The notes under the pieces were generated by a model that saw nothing but the letters and a program-made list of their open reading frames with translations, had not been told where the DNA came from and searched no databases. The translations under genes and the position numbers were made by a program. Positions 45,104 to 57,500 of a stretch of 64,000 nt of DNA are shown in pieces. This DNA is from Liolophura sinensis (Eukaryota > Mollusca > Polyplacophora > Chitonida > Chitonidae), in contig NC_088304.1 in NCBI RefSeq assembly GCF_032854445.1, positions 1,178,001 to 1,242,000 of the forward strand, read 5' to 3'. Numbering within the stretch: the stretch's first letter is position 1; every line of letters starts with the position of its first letter.

Positions 45104-46701
45104 GGTAGAAATGGGAGAAGACCGATTCACGTTTGGACAGATTTTCCAGTAACACAATTTAATGCCAGCCCCAACTCCCCAAGTCAGAATACACTCTTGT
45201 GTTCTGACATCAATCTGATGTCAATCGACAACACATCACTTTTTCAGTGGTTATCAAGACTTTGGATGAAGGAAAAACCATTCTGTTCTAGGAGGGCCTC
45301 AATTAACCTCAACACACCAAGCTTATGAAAACATGTTTATTGGTGAAGGGATACAACGCACTTATTTATTTCAACGGAATAAAATTGACGACCCATACAT
45401 TGAAATGAAAATAATTAATATTTTGATCACCTATATGATTATTTGTAAATAATGAGGTGTAAGTGTTACAATGATGACTATGCAGAAATTAGCGGTTTCT
45501 TCCAGGTGAACTTTCTAAAACTTTTTTACCAGTGAATCGATGTAAAAGATTTTTTATTTCTTCGAGAACAAAAACTTGACGATCCATGCATTGCAATGAA
45601 AACAATTCAAATAGATGTTTATTGGTAAATAGTAAGCTGAAATGTTACAGCCATGGTTATGCAGAAATTCAGTGGTTTCTTTCAGACAATACCCGGTTTC
45701 CTCCTCAGTAAGACGTCCAGTGGTTGTCCAGGAAAATCACCACGGCAGACATAAAATAAAGAAAATCCGGAAACCCCAACATAGTGGTTCTGTAAGAGAT
45801 GGGAAATTTAAGTGGTATAGCAGTAACCAAATTATTACCAGATACGGCCCGCTGCATGATTATCTTCTGTGAGCAAAAGTTTGTATATACATGTATACAT
45901 GGAACAATGTCATTGTCTCATTTTGGTCAAAGGAGCATCTGTTTGTGACAGGAAGGAAGCGATCGAGTCCGTCCAGATGGGATTTTTCCACGGGACGGTC
46001 GCCACTGTTTTTTCTTTACGAAACTCCATGTCGGTTTCAGCTCCCCGCAGAAAGTCTATAACACAACACAAACTTCACAGCAAAGCTTTCCAGCTTTGTA
46101 AAAATCAGACTCATTTTGTGTGTAGCAGACTATTGTTTATTTACTCTTTTGACAGTCTGCTAATTCAATGTCATTTGGGATTCCAGGAATTCCGTGGTTT
46201 TTACGCGTTGCCATAGTAATCAATCCCCATTCCAGCTCACGCCATATCGTCGCCATCACAGGTAACACTTTGTCGCTCTCCTCCTACGGTCTTTCTTCCA
46301 GTGTGACTGAGAGTTCATTTCTCTTAAAAGCCTAAGGCGTTTCCACACAAAGCCAGATTTTACCTATTAGTCAATATTTAAAACTTTACTTTAACATTTA
46401 ATAAATGTTCTGTTAATTTGTCACAAATTGAATTTCACAATCAATCATGTAACCCAACTTTAAGTCTGTCGTTTTAACCTTAACTTAAAGGAATACAGAA
46501 TCACTTTCGATTGGTCGGTGTGAGAGATAGGTAAGTCCAGGATATACCCAATCTGTGTTGAACTTTAGGTAAGACAGATTTATAAACATGACTAAAGCTG
46601 TAGGGTTTAACGCTGGAAATCCTGCGTCCACAGGCAGCCAATCAACGTCGATTCTGTATCCCTTAGATTCTGACATCAAGGGAGATAATTGTCTTTCCTG
46701 T
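45104..46701. other. Intergenic between convergent genes, one tandem duplication
   Basis: About 125-bp segments at 45380-45507 and 45565-45688 are diverged copies (ATGCAGAAATT...GCGGTTTCTT versus ATGCAGAAATTCAGTGGTTTCTT). Short open frames at 45642 and 45869 have no gene-like features. Confidence 0.55.
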
Positions 46702-46707
46702 TTTATT
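46702..46707 (-). terminator. Candidate poly(A) signal of the secreted-protein gene
   Basis: Minus-strand AATAAA about 50 nt after the stop codon at 46756-46758. A second copy at 46735-46740 is very close to the stop. Confidence 0.35.
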
Positions 46708-46755
46708 ATGACAGCCGTCACGAATTTCGCCTCTTTATTTCTCGCTTAATGATGT

Positions 46756-49700
46756 TCAGGAGAGACGCATGACCAGGTCTGGCTGGGTCTGGTACAAGGC
46801 TGAAATGTCAATACTGGTCACCGAGTTGGCGCCTGCAATGGCCGCTAAATTACCCTCTGTCATGGCGGTTGAGACACGACTTGGAGTAGTGTCCGATTTG
46901 GCGCCAGAGTTTGTTTTGACTCCCCGGGTTGTTGTATCAGAGTTTGCATTCGGATTGGAGTCTATAATATTGTATGCTGCTTGCGTAGGGCCATTTTGGG
47001 GTGCATTGCTAGGTAACCCTGTGGTTTCTTCAAGCAGCGAAACCAATGGTTCTAACGATATGACTTGATGGTGTTTGGTTTCTTCCCGAATCCGCTTGTA
47101 GGTGGGGTCATTTTTGAGGACCACGATCGGAACTTCTGCACCCACAGTTTCATATAGACGTGGAATGGGCTGTGCGTCTCCCAACAAACCGCCAGGAGGC
47201 GCTCTTGGCAGATTGGACCCACGCAAACCGATGATGCCTGGCAGAATATTCCTCTCACCTAACCCGTCGTGCAAACCATTCAACACTCCAGCCATTGGGT
47301 CGTTTGGATTTGGGTGCGATGTCCCGTGAATATCTGCGGTCCCCATTTTCAGATCATAGACTCGTCGACCTGTTGCTCTGTCCACTGGGAACAACTGTTC
47401 AGGGAACAAGGACATCCCAGTGTGCATCTCTGTTGGATCGTCAGCCAATGCTCCCATCTCATTGGCCAGTGGCAAAGCTTCCGGTTCTACGCCGTCATCA
47501 ACTTCCGTTTCGCACAGTGACGATGTGTTATTGTTTTCCTCACTGCTGTCGTCGCATTCTGTGAACAATATAGAATGCGTTTGAAAACTAAAATTATCTA
47601 TTTCATGGTTCTTTAATGTCAGGTTGAAGAATTTTTCACTTTTAATGTTATGGGTCAAAGTTCATGGGTGGAAGAAATCGGAGTTCCTCAACTGCTCTCG
47701 GCTGGGTATCTCACAAACCTCCCTACTTTATCTATTTATTTATTTGATCGTTGTTGTTGTATAACCCAATGCTCAAGAATTTGTCATTTATACAATGGCG
47801 GTTCTCCAGATTTAAAGCCACACGGGAAGCAGCGAGAGCAGGAATCAAACACACAAACATTTGAAATTTATAGCTAATGATGTTTACTTCTGTAGAAATT
47901 GAATTGGCGGGCGCTTTTTTTTTTCCTTTTTGTTGTTGTTGTTTTTTTTTTGTTTCGTTTTTGAGTATGAAAATTAAAGTCATTATTTATTTTATTGTGT
48001 TTTTAAAGCTGTTCTCAAGAACATTTCATTTCAGACGACAGCTCCTTGTTTTTTATAGTGACAGATCCAGCTATGCAGGGGCACAGTGATTCATTATATT
48101 GGATGTCTAACTCTTGGATATCTATTAACCCTTGGCGATGCTGCTTAACTAAAGTAACATTTGGTAAAATTGGTTTTTATGGCTAATGAGGGGTTTAAGG
48201 CGGACTTAAAGGGGCAACGTAGGAACTTTGCCTGTATGTGGTGTTGCATTATGCAGGATGATTAGCAACAGTCAAGCCCACTTGAGGATAGATTTTATAT
48301 GGTTAACTTAACCAAGCTTAATAATGGTAAGCTTTGTCTGTATTTTTTTTATGGATAATTGCAATTGAAAAATTCGGGAAATTATATCTCTGCCCTGCAT
48401 TTGACTTATGTCTGTGTGAGAATAATAACTGAACAAAACTGGAAGGAACCGGGCTGGACTCATGGTTTTATTGTCATACACTAGGAGTCCGATTTATTTT
48501 ATTTATTTATTTATTTATTTATTTGATTGGTGTTTTACGCCGTTCTCAAGAATATTTCACTTATACGACGGCGGCCAGCATTATTGTGGGAGGAAACCGG
48601 GCAGAACCCGGGGGAAACCCACGACCATCCGCAGGTTGCTGGCAGACCTTCCCACTTACGGCCGGAGAGGAAGCCAGCATAAGCTGGAGGTCCGATTTAT
48701 AAAAGCCTGAAAAAGCTACGCCAGTCGCGCTTAACATGGTGACGCACCTCTTCACTACAAGTCGCCATGGAATTTACGACTGGCGCAATATGCGACAGAT
48801 TCGTAAGACCCGGGTCCTTAGGTGTATTGTAACATAAATGACAAACCTCTTTATATAAAACTTCAAATTCACGTTAGCTCCAAGATGAGAAGCTATAATG
48901 ATACAGGCTCCAGGGAAACGCGTATGACCACTCAGCCATGCAGAGAATACCATCTCTCATTAAATACTCATGTGACCAGGTGTTACGCTTCTCGTTTGTT
49001 ATGATAAGTTTACAGGTAATGAAGAGATAATTTGCATATGTACATGTCATTTTGGAAATCAGCGTCTACGGTGCTTGCAGTGGGCTTTTTACTTCACGCT
49101 TGAGTGATCTTACATACAGATGTACAGACATTATCAAGCGGGAAAGGTGTTAAATCAATAATTCATCACTATTTCATAATTGTAGTTGACTTCCACCTTT
49201 TATTCAAATAATTGTCTAGTATTAAGCGTCCACCCTCGAATTTTATTTACAAACGAGCTACATATGTACATGTATATATGGTTATAATTAATGTCTGGTA
49301 TTTATAGCATTAGATTACGGGAAAAATATGGCTTGTGGCTGGATTAAGAATTATATTAAATGACGTGTTCACTTGTAATACCACTGTGGTTTAACCAATG
49401 CCTCAGGTAAGAGTTCGAATCCAGCCGTTGTTCGCCAGCACCTGTACCGACTACCTGAAGTAGTTTGTAAGGCACTTCTCAACCAAATGTACAGTCCACT
49501 TGACTGTTGCAAATCATTTAAATAAAGTAACCCAGTTGTTTGGGGCAAAACGCCCTGTATGTACCAGAAAATAATAACAAAACCTCACATCTTAATAAAT
49601 GACAACATAAAAATGCATTGATTTTTTTCCTTTTCAAAAGTTAAACTTTAATTTATAGGAGTGGGATTTACATCTATCACATTTATGTGTTGAAAACGTT

Positions 49701-50261
49701 CGTGTAGTTTTCACATTTGGTGGTTCACAATAAACTGAAGAACTTTTCAGGCGAGGCAAATCATATTTTATCTTTGATAGATAAATTTTCAGCGTTAAAA
49801 TGTCCTTTGTTTTGGTAACAATGAAAACCATGTAAACTTTCTGTCGAAATTATGCGGATGATTTATGAATTGTTCTTCAAACGTTGAGTCACTCGAGCTC
49901 TAAGATTGTTCCGATCTCTCCCACTATAATTACTGGTCGTGAAATATTTTCAAGTAGGCGTAAAGGCGTAAAACACCAATGAAATAAATAAATCAAACTT
50001 TGGTACACGTGATCAATTATAAATACAAATGAATATAAACATATAAATAAATATTCAGGATTTCTTCCATACAGATCAACACATTCATAATTTTTTTCCC
50101 AAAGTTTACACAAGACTCGTTAAGGTATTTTTCTTCAATTTACCTGTGTTCACGGTGTTTTCGGCAGCCTCTACAACCGCTTCAGCCAGTGTATCCGACG
50201 CATACGTGAAGAGACAGCCACTCTGGCATAACACAATCAAGGCTGGCACCATAAACTTCAT
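46756..50261 (-). CDS. Unrecognised secreted protein, two exons, about 306 aa
   Basis: Exon 1 (50261-50144) encodes MKFMVPALIVLCQSGCLFTY and a likely signal-peptide cut after TYA. Its donor GTAAAT joins in phase 1 to exon 2 (47558-46756) at acceptor TTGTTCACAG. The mature protein has an acidic N-terminal part with NNNTSS sequons and only two cysteines. A Pro/Gly/Leu-rich middle follows (GVLNGLHDGLGERNILPGII, PRAPPGGLLGD), then a segment ending EVPIVVLKNDPTYKRIREET. The tail is Ser/Thr/Asn-rich (about 65 residues) and could be O-glycosylated. A single GRR site (DRATGRRVYD) could be a prohormone-type cleavage site, but there is no repeated peptide. No family recognised; a lineage-specific extracellular matrix or secretory product is possible. 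The long open exon, clean splice and signal peptide make it a convincing gene. Confidence 0.8.
47721..47860 (-). mobile_element. SINE family A, highly diverged
   Basis: TCTATTTATTTATTTGATCG tail and AATGCTCAAGAATTTGTCAT body remnants, in the intron of the secreted-protein gene. Confidence 0.5.
48498..48689 (-). mobile_element. SINE family A, young 5'-truncated insertion with target duplication
   Basis: Almost intact body (CCAGCATTATTGTGGGAGGA, CGACCATCCGCAGGTTGCTG) and a long (TTTA)n tail. GTCCGATTTAT is repeated exactly at 48487-48497 and 48690-48700. It inserted into the secreted-protein intron and lacks the tRNA head, as expected from incomplete reverse transcription. Confidence 0.92.
48701..49916. 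other. Intron of the secreted-protein gene, no array
   Basis: Short inverted words CGCCAGTCG and CGACTGGCG at about 48719 and 48777. A B-box-like GAGTTCGAATCC at about 49411 hints at another tRNA-derived SINE remnant. No exon. Confidence 0.4.
49917..49993 (+). mobile_element. SINE family A, 3' end
   Basis: CTCCCACTATAATTACTGGT and GTAAAACACCAATGAAATAA, with part of the body duplicated (GTAGGCGTAAAGGCGTAAAA). Confidence 0.75.
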
Positions 50262-50528
50262 CTTGGATGCCCAACTTTTGCTTCAACTTGTGCTCCGTTT
50301 TTCTTCACCAGTATTCCTGTTTGAAAAGTGGGGGAGTGACAATGCTTGTCGAAACCACTATGCAGCTTTATACATACAGATAAAAGTCAACGATATAAAG
50401 CAGCAGAAAAGCACACTTCTGTGACTTAACTGACCAGTACAACGAATACCGAAATAAATAGACGCTAGTCGCAGATGGTAGATTGTACAGTCCAGCGGTG
50501 TCGATTTCTTCTCGATGGCTAACGGAAG

Positions 50529-50540
50529 TATTTATATTAG
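50529..50540 (-). promoter_or_regulatory. Candidate TATA box of the secreted-protein gene
   Basis: Minus-strand CTAATATAAATA, about 270 bp before the ATG. It would start transcription near 50500. Inferred from motif and position. Confidence 0.4.
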
Positions 50541-50544
50541 CTAA

Positions 50545-52329
50545 CCGCTCGCTGACGCAGCCGATGTATTATCAAAGACAAACAAGAACCATATATCTTC
50601 CTCACACAAAGTCTTACTAACAAATCAGGTTTAATTTTGTTCAACAAAGACCACTCTGTTCGCCCATGTAAATGCGGAACTGTTAGTGTCAAGAACAAAG
50701 CGGGGTTGAAAACACATCCGTAGATTTCCACACCATTAGCATTAATATCTATGTCCATTATACATCGATTTACATACGTTAGCAATCACCATCTTTAATC
50801 CTCGCTAGATATGCGGCATTAGCGTTGTCTTTTTAAAATGAATATGTATTACTGCTAAGAATATATATAAACGTCGATATCTTATTCCAATAGACTTTGT
50901 GCACCTGTTAAAGCAACCCACCGTTCCAGTTAAGTTATACAGTCTACGTATATTATATACCGGCGCTTCTCCATAAACTAATCGCATATCAATTTAGTAT
51001 AGGCATGCAATTTATCAACTCAACTTTATTTATGGAACATTTAGAAAACAACATCATAGATGTATAGATAACCTTCAAAGTGGATGTTTAATAAATGAAT
51101 TTCTTCTGAAAGTTTTGAGCGCTTAATTAACTTTAATGTATGTCAATGTTTGATTAATGATTGGTGATGAAAATTGGCCAGTTAAATATAAGAAAGATGG
51201 AGACAGTCACATGTCAACAAATTTAAAATAGTCTGCAAAGTCCAAAGTTAACTAAAATTAAGGACATCGACCTTCCAGCATAGAATACAAGATCTTATTT
51301 GGCAGAAAAGATCCCTTAAAAGGCCTATTGATCATTCAAACACTTAATCATTAATTTATTTTTTATCAGAGAAATCTATCCCAGCTAATCAGGAAAGGCG
51401 CCAGGGACTGCCAAGGCCCAGAAAGCTTACACAACCGTACAAGCGTTTGAACACATTTTAAAAGAGTAACTGAAATATATCAATTACCGAAAACATACCC
51501 ATTCACCAACCAACCACCCACCCCACAATTAACAGAATATGTGTTATATTTAACAGAATAATCTGTTGCAATAGCAGAATACAGTCTAGCATCACTTTCT
51601 GTTAAATTTACAGATTTTCATTTTGAGAGTAACCAATTTATACCCATGGCAACCATTGACACTGGTCATATATGGGAGCTGGTCCTTGTCATGGAAGTAA
51701 AACCGTTTGCCTTACTGATGCTGTGGCCATGGAGCTACCACCAACCAGCAGGGATTACTGCAACTATACTGCAGGGATTACTGCAACTATAGCCAAGCGT
51801 GCCATTGATACTTACCATGAGAGCTACTTAATACTCACCTTGGCCATCAAAGTTGTTACAGACTCTTGAGATGGTACATTTTACTTGGATCTGTACTTGT
51901 ACAGATACCAAAACGGTTTCCTCTCTCGCAGACTTTACAAGACAGGTAGTTTCAGTTTTGGCACTGTAAATTATCCTTTCTTGGGTAGCAATATACTGAA
52001 GGGTTCTATACATGAGGTGCACATATCTCGCCTTAGCCTTTGTCAGATCTTATGTCTTGTGTGACGATTTCAATTAACGTCACTAGTTATAACTATAAAA
52101 ACTGTGTCAATGTTATTCCATCAAACGCCTTCACTCAAAGTTTTACGATGAATATGAGTATAGTTCTTTTGTAATTAAATATGGACAGAGCGTCCAGAAT
52201 CTCTGGCACTGCTTCATGATTGTGTTTATTTCCGCTTAACCCGGGGCTGGGGGCGGTATATTCATATCGTGTTGAAGTAGATTGCCACCCTGGATTTATG
52301 AATAGTTGCATTTACAGCACGACAGCGGG
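50545..52329. other. Intergenic, no gene
   Basis: No exon, SINE body or array of note, apart from a 26-bp direct duplication (GGGATTACTGCAACTATA) at 51752-51795. AACAGAATA words near 51530-51610 resemble those near 6430-6580. Confidence 0.45.
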
Positions 52330-52835
52330 AGAAGCTGTTGTCGTCCATGGAATGCAATGTCTCTGAGCTGTTGACACCATTGCCATTGTGCCGACATTAA
52401 CCATGGAAGCTGCTGACATTACTCGCGGGATCTAATATTTCCTTGGAGCTCTGGTTGCGTGTTCACACTACCTGTGGGAGCTGCTGACATTGCTCATGGG
52501 ATCTAATATCTCTCAGGGATGTGGACATCACTGTTATTGTGTTGACACTAGCCATGGAAACTGCCAACATTGCTCATGGTATCTAATGCCTCTCAGATCT
52601 CTACCATTTGTATTGTGTTGAAACTAACTATGGGAGCTACTGACATTGCTCATGGGATCTAATGCCTCTCACAGCTCTAGGCACCATTGGTACTGTGTTG
52701 AAACTAACCATCTGAGCCACTGACATTGCTAATGGGGTCTAATGTCTCACTGAGCAGTGCACATTGTTATTGTGTTGAGACTGACCATTGGATCTAATGT
52801 CTCTCGGCACTGTGGACACCACTGGTATTGTGTTA
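52330..52835. repeat. Diverged 75-85-bp tandem repeat, about 6 copies
   Basis: GGAGCTGCTGACATTGCTCA, TGGGATCTAATGTCTCTC, ATTGTGTTGACACTAACCAT recur with substitutions and indels, an old array between the secreted-protein and RNASEH2C genes. Confidence 0.8.
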
Positions 52836-53157
52836 GCACTAGAGGAAGTAGAGTGTTTTTCATGTCATTGTCACAGTTACCACCTGATGTGGGATCATTA
52901 CTTTCCCACGCCTTGACTGAGATGTTGAGTGACACATGCATCATGCATCCATGTGTCTATTTCATTCCTGCATCATCTGTATCACAAAACATACAGAGAC
53001 ACCATGACAAATTGCTCATGAACTGCCCATATAATTAAGGCTGGCTATAAGTAAAGGACCAGGCGCTGTCATTGACAACTATGGTTTTCAACATCAACAT
53101 CTGAGAAGAACTTAAAGTTATCTCTTTACAAGCCATTAAAACATCAGTGTGTGTGTG

Positions 53158-53211
<54 letters not shown>

Positions 53212-53817
53212 TGTGAAACACGTTTGGCAAAAGAATCAAACATTGGCAATAAATATTTAATAACCTTTGTTTCTACACAAAGGGTAAAAAGATGGGTATT
53301 GGAACAGAGCCTTATGCTGACTTGCTCGGTGGAAACAAAAACTTATGTCATGAATGGGCAAATGTCAAGTGAATTACATTAATTCTTCTGGACTGTGTGA
53401 TTGTAAACTGGTGTAGAAAATTTCTCAGAGAGAAAACAGACTTGTCTCTATGGATGTCGGCAGTACTGAATAACTCAAGTCATATAATGAATTCAGTTCA
53501 CTCACATACATGTATTAATGCTTCCAAGTATTACATTGCTAAAAGACAGAGGAGACAAAAATGGCTTTTGTTAACACTTTAAATTGTTCTGAGAGTGGTT
53601 GCATATTTTGTCCATAATATCACCAGTTTGTGTCAACCCTACATGCGAGTTTACAGTCATTTCCATGATCCATCATCACGCATGTCACGTCCGTAGTAAA
53701 ACTGACTGATAAATGATAGCAGGCGTTCTTTCTACAGTTTCCAACTGATAGAATATTGCACAACACCTTATTTTCACTTGTTTTTCTGTTGTTCCCTTCA
53801 GCAAGAACACTGGATGT
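52836..53817. other. Intergenic and RNASEH2C 3' flank
   Basis: Contains an (AT)n microsatellite at about 53161-53206. Short open frames only. The RNASEH2C 3' UTR should lie in 53600-53817, but no clear poly(A) signal was found. Confidence 0.45.
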
Positions 53818-54249
53818 TTATTTACCAGCCTGACTGGCTTGACTGTTCTCTTCATCTGCTGGACCATGCACAGCTTTGGCTATCGCCGCCCATTCTAACG
53901 CTCTCTGGAGAGTGTCGTTTACAGATGTAGTTTTGTCTAAATTCCAGTAAGTCATTTCCTTAAACTTGTGGCTAATGTTCACATTTCTGTCTTCTTCTTC
54001 CACGAACGGTCGTCTGCTTTCTTTCAACACGAACCCGGTGTATCCCGGAGGAAGACGAAGCGCTTGACCATTCAGTGGTCGTCCACGGAATGATGCGGTC
54101 AACTGCTCATTTTCATCGTCCCTAATGGATGTGTGGAAATAATTTGCGACCTCTGCATTACCATTGTATTCAACTTTACACGGTAACAAATGCAGCTGAT
54201 TGCATTCTTTCGCAGTTTCCTGAGAATTGTTCAAAATGTGGATCGACAT
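53818..54249 (-). CDS. RNASEH2C: Ribonuclease H2 subunit C, single exon, 143 aa
   Basis: Non-catalytic subunit of the nuclear RNase H2 heterotrimer, which removes ribonucleotides and RNA-DNA hybrids from the genome. With subunit B it forms an interlocked beta-barrel that supports catalytic subunit A. Recognised by the order of conserved blocks: LHLLPCKVEYNG near residue 20, NYFHTSIR, then ASFRGRPLNGQALRLPPGYT and GFVLKES in the centre. WNLDKTTSVNDTLQRALEWA and IAKAVHG follow near the C-terminus. It is about 20 residues shorter than the human protein, mainly in the acidic loop after GFVL. The start ATG at 54249 is the first in frame. It is divergent from PELO, with 281 bp between start codons. 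Confidence 0.93.
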   Translation of the reverse strand: MSIHILNNSQETAKECNQLHLLPCKVEYNGNAEVANYFHTSIRDDENEQLTASFRGRPLNGQALRLPPGYTGFVLKESRRPFVEEEDRNVNISHKFKEMTYWNLDKTTSVNDTLQRALEWAAIAKAVHGPADEENSQASQAGK

Positions 54250-54530
54250 GGTGAGAAATCACCCCGCTTTCCCGCCAGCTGCTCTGTGGTGCACTTGTAC
54301 CGGAAGAGAGTTATCTCCCATGAAAATATAGTAACTTATAACGAGCATATCCAGTGGCTGTATGGACGACACTAGCCAATCAAACACGAGCTAACAAAAG
54401 TTCCTCAGGTTGTCAACATTGCAGACATCTGGCAATGTCGTCGTGTTGTGAAACCGGCAAAATAAATTTTCTAGGAATGGCTTATCTTGGGCGATCATCG
54501 TGGCAGCTTTGAGTTGACCTGATCAGCAAG
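54250..54530. promoter_or_regulatory. Shared RNASEH2C-PELO promoter region
   Basis: The two start codons face away from each other across 281 bp, so both transcription starts must lie here or the leaders overlap. No clear TATA box on either side, typical of housekeeping bidirectional promoters. Inference from arrangement. Confidence 0.6.
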
Positions 54531-54571
54531 ATGAAGTTAGTCCAGAGAGATATCGATAAGACAGGTGCAGG
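54531..54571 (+). CDS. PELO: PELO exon 1
   Basis: ATG in [25 protein letters not shown] plus two bases of Gly; donor GTGAGT. Confidence 0.93.
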
Positions 54572-57500
54572 GTGAGTCTTGCGAATACTAAGTGAAACAC
54601 GTTGACTGCTCAACGAGCAACAACAACACCGGAAAATCTGGTCAGGGAAAACTGTACAACTTCTCAAACTCCAATGTTCTAAATCTAAGCCGTGTAACAA
54701 AATATTCAGTCATGCCAGAAAGACACAGTGTCTTACCTACAGCGCCCCACCCCCTCCCAAATCAAATCCAGTGCCTACTCTGTCGGCCCCTATGTCTTAA
54801 AAATATTTTAGGAAAGTAGGCCCAAAGTAAGTAAAAGTATTTTTTTAGGACATGTTCATGTTAAAAATACTACGAGGTAATAGTTATCTCATTTTGCCTT
54901 CAATTTGAATGGACAGGTCTGTTTCCCTGATTCCTGAAGAGGCTGAAGATATGTGGCATGCCTATAACCTGGTATCACATGGGGACACACTGAGATCTAC
55001 TACTATCAGGTAAATGTATAATTCAGCGAGCTTAATGATCTCCCTCCTTATTTAACATTCTGACATTTACCTTGTTGGTTGACATTTAGCTGGCCTCCAA
55101 TCCTCCTGTGTGGGCGCTACTCCCACCTCCAGCATGCTGACCTGGGAAGCGCATACATCAAAAGTCGGTCTTAGCCAGGAAGCGGGTGTATATTTGTTTT
55201 CTCCAGGGCAGGCACAGCATCAACTACTTTCTTGTCTCTGCTCAGCAGAATTTGAGTAATGATCAGTTCTGTTATACGTTGGATTTTCATACTACATGCA
55301 ACGTTGAACATCAAGGGGTAAAATCAAAGACATTCGCTTTGCTTTAATCACAACACTCGATGCATAGTCATTTCAAAGAAGGTGGGGTGGGGGTTGTCAC
55401 AAGTGTTCATCCCATTGGTCAATTATCCTTAACACAAACGATGATGAAGTTATGCAAATAAAGAAACACAACATGACCCCACTTACAGAGAGATTATTAC
55501 CTTATAAGAAATTCGGGAAAACATGTAAATAAAGTTGATTTGCAGCACACATTCTTCACTCCCTGCATTGAATTTGCGCATTTGTTGACAACTGAATGTA
55601 TAGCATGGAGTGGGGAAATTGTGTGCTTTCTTTGCTTAGTTTTCCTGCCCAATAAATATGTAAAAGTTTAAAGCAGGCAAAATAGAATAGAAACTCTTTA
55701 TCTAGTGATTGTTGTTTATTTTAGCCCGGTAAATATGGAAGAGAATTTTAGAAATGGGACATTTGCAGCCCCTTGTGCTAAAATTTTAATTTTTATATTT
55801 TTCCACTAATATGATAACTCCATATGTTTTAGCAAAATGTGCAGAATAACATTATCAAGCAAAGACAACAGCAATAATTGTCTAGTGTCATATCATTATA
55901 TATCTGCATGGATATCTGTGTGATGCACAAGATCTTCAATATTAGTTTACACCATTTTTATGTTACAGTAATGTAAAAGAGTAAACTTCAGATGGGAATT
56001 TGTTTTGTCATACAATAAATTTAAACATTTCTGAGAGAGGAATTTCTGGTGCACAAACCAAAATGAATTTACTAAAACAGGTTGAACAGAATTCTTTTGC
56101 CAAAAATCTGTTAGAACTGGGCGTAATGTTCTTGAATTTTATGGACTTCACTATTTCCAGATGAGAAATATAATTTGTTTTGAAAAAAATATAAGAACTG
56201 TAACTGGAAAAAAGTTTCAGTAGTACATCGTTCGTTTCTGAATGTCCACTGAGAAGAAAGGAAATTTCATTTTATGCAGAAAAGTACAGACGGAGTCAGC
56301 CACAGGCAGCGTGGCCAGCAGTAAAGTAAGAACCATGCTGACCATATGCGTGGAGAGTCTGGATTTTGACACCCAAGCCTGTGTACTGAGGGTGAAGGGG
56401 AGAAACATTGTGGAGAACCAGTATGTTAAGGTACATATGTACTTTCCAATCCTAAACTCAGGAAGGGCAGGATGGCTTTGTTCATTGCAGGGTTTGTACA
56501 GGGACTTGAAAACCTTGAAAAGTATGAAAACTTCCAAGCTTTACAAAGCTGATATAATCAGGAGATTTTGTGATTGGTCCTCCAAAAAACCTTTAAACTG
56601 ATATCACAGAACCACCTCAAGCTACTGTGTACAGGATGCTGGCCTTCTCTGGCAGAAATTTGGTTTTTTAGTATCTTTGAAATTGCTATAGTACACTGCT
56701 TTGTTTAAAATCAGAGACAGAGTTCAACTAATGAAGGGCATTTCATATTAGTTTAAGATTATTTATTGCATGTAGCCTGGTAAAGGTGAGTTTTGACGAG
56801 GAGAAAAATTTGAAATTTTAAAATGTATGAAGGTTACAAGGTTAGCCACCGGTTACATAGAATCTGCTTGATTTTCTTCATAAACCTGACTGTCATTGTA
56901 AAAGTGAAATATTTTTAGAATCCAATGGCATGAAACACTGTTGAAATAAATGATATTGTTTTTTACTGGAGGGATACTGTATTAACAGTGGAGAAATTTA
57001 TGCATGAAGCAGACAGTGTGCAATCAGTTAAAAAAATCTGATTTCACAAGGTAACTTACAAACTTCATTGTGACATCATTCATTCACTCCCTCACTATGT
57101 CAGTCAGTCAGTTAGTTTTTTGTTATGTTTGTTTCAGATGGGTGCATACCATACTCTTGACCTAGAGATGAACAGGAAGTTCACACTGGGCAAACACGAG
57201 TGGGACAGCATCTTTCTGGACAGAATAGGTCTCTCTGCTTACTGTCATAATTTTGAACATAATTCATGTACCTATAAATGTGTTCCTAAAGATAATTCCT
57301 CAACTGTTCACAAAAGATTCATTTATAACATTTCAGTTCAAACTACTAACGGTCTTCACCCGTTTGGTTTGTTTTTAATTCTTTTTTTCCTAGAGTATCT
57401 GACTTTTAAAGAACATGATGAAAAACATGTCATCTAGGCCAGTGTACTTTGTGTTTCACGGGTGAGCCAACACTAAAAAACAATGGATTAAAAATTTTTT

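Noticed and set aside
47102-47564. Plus-strand open frames opposite the secreted-protein exon
   Set aside because: Shadows of the 300-codon minus-strand frame, which has a matching signal-peptide exon and splice phase.
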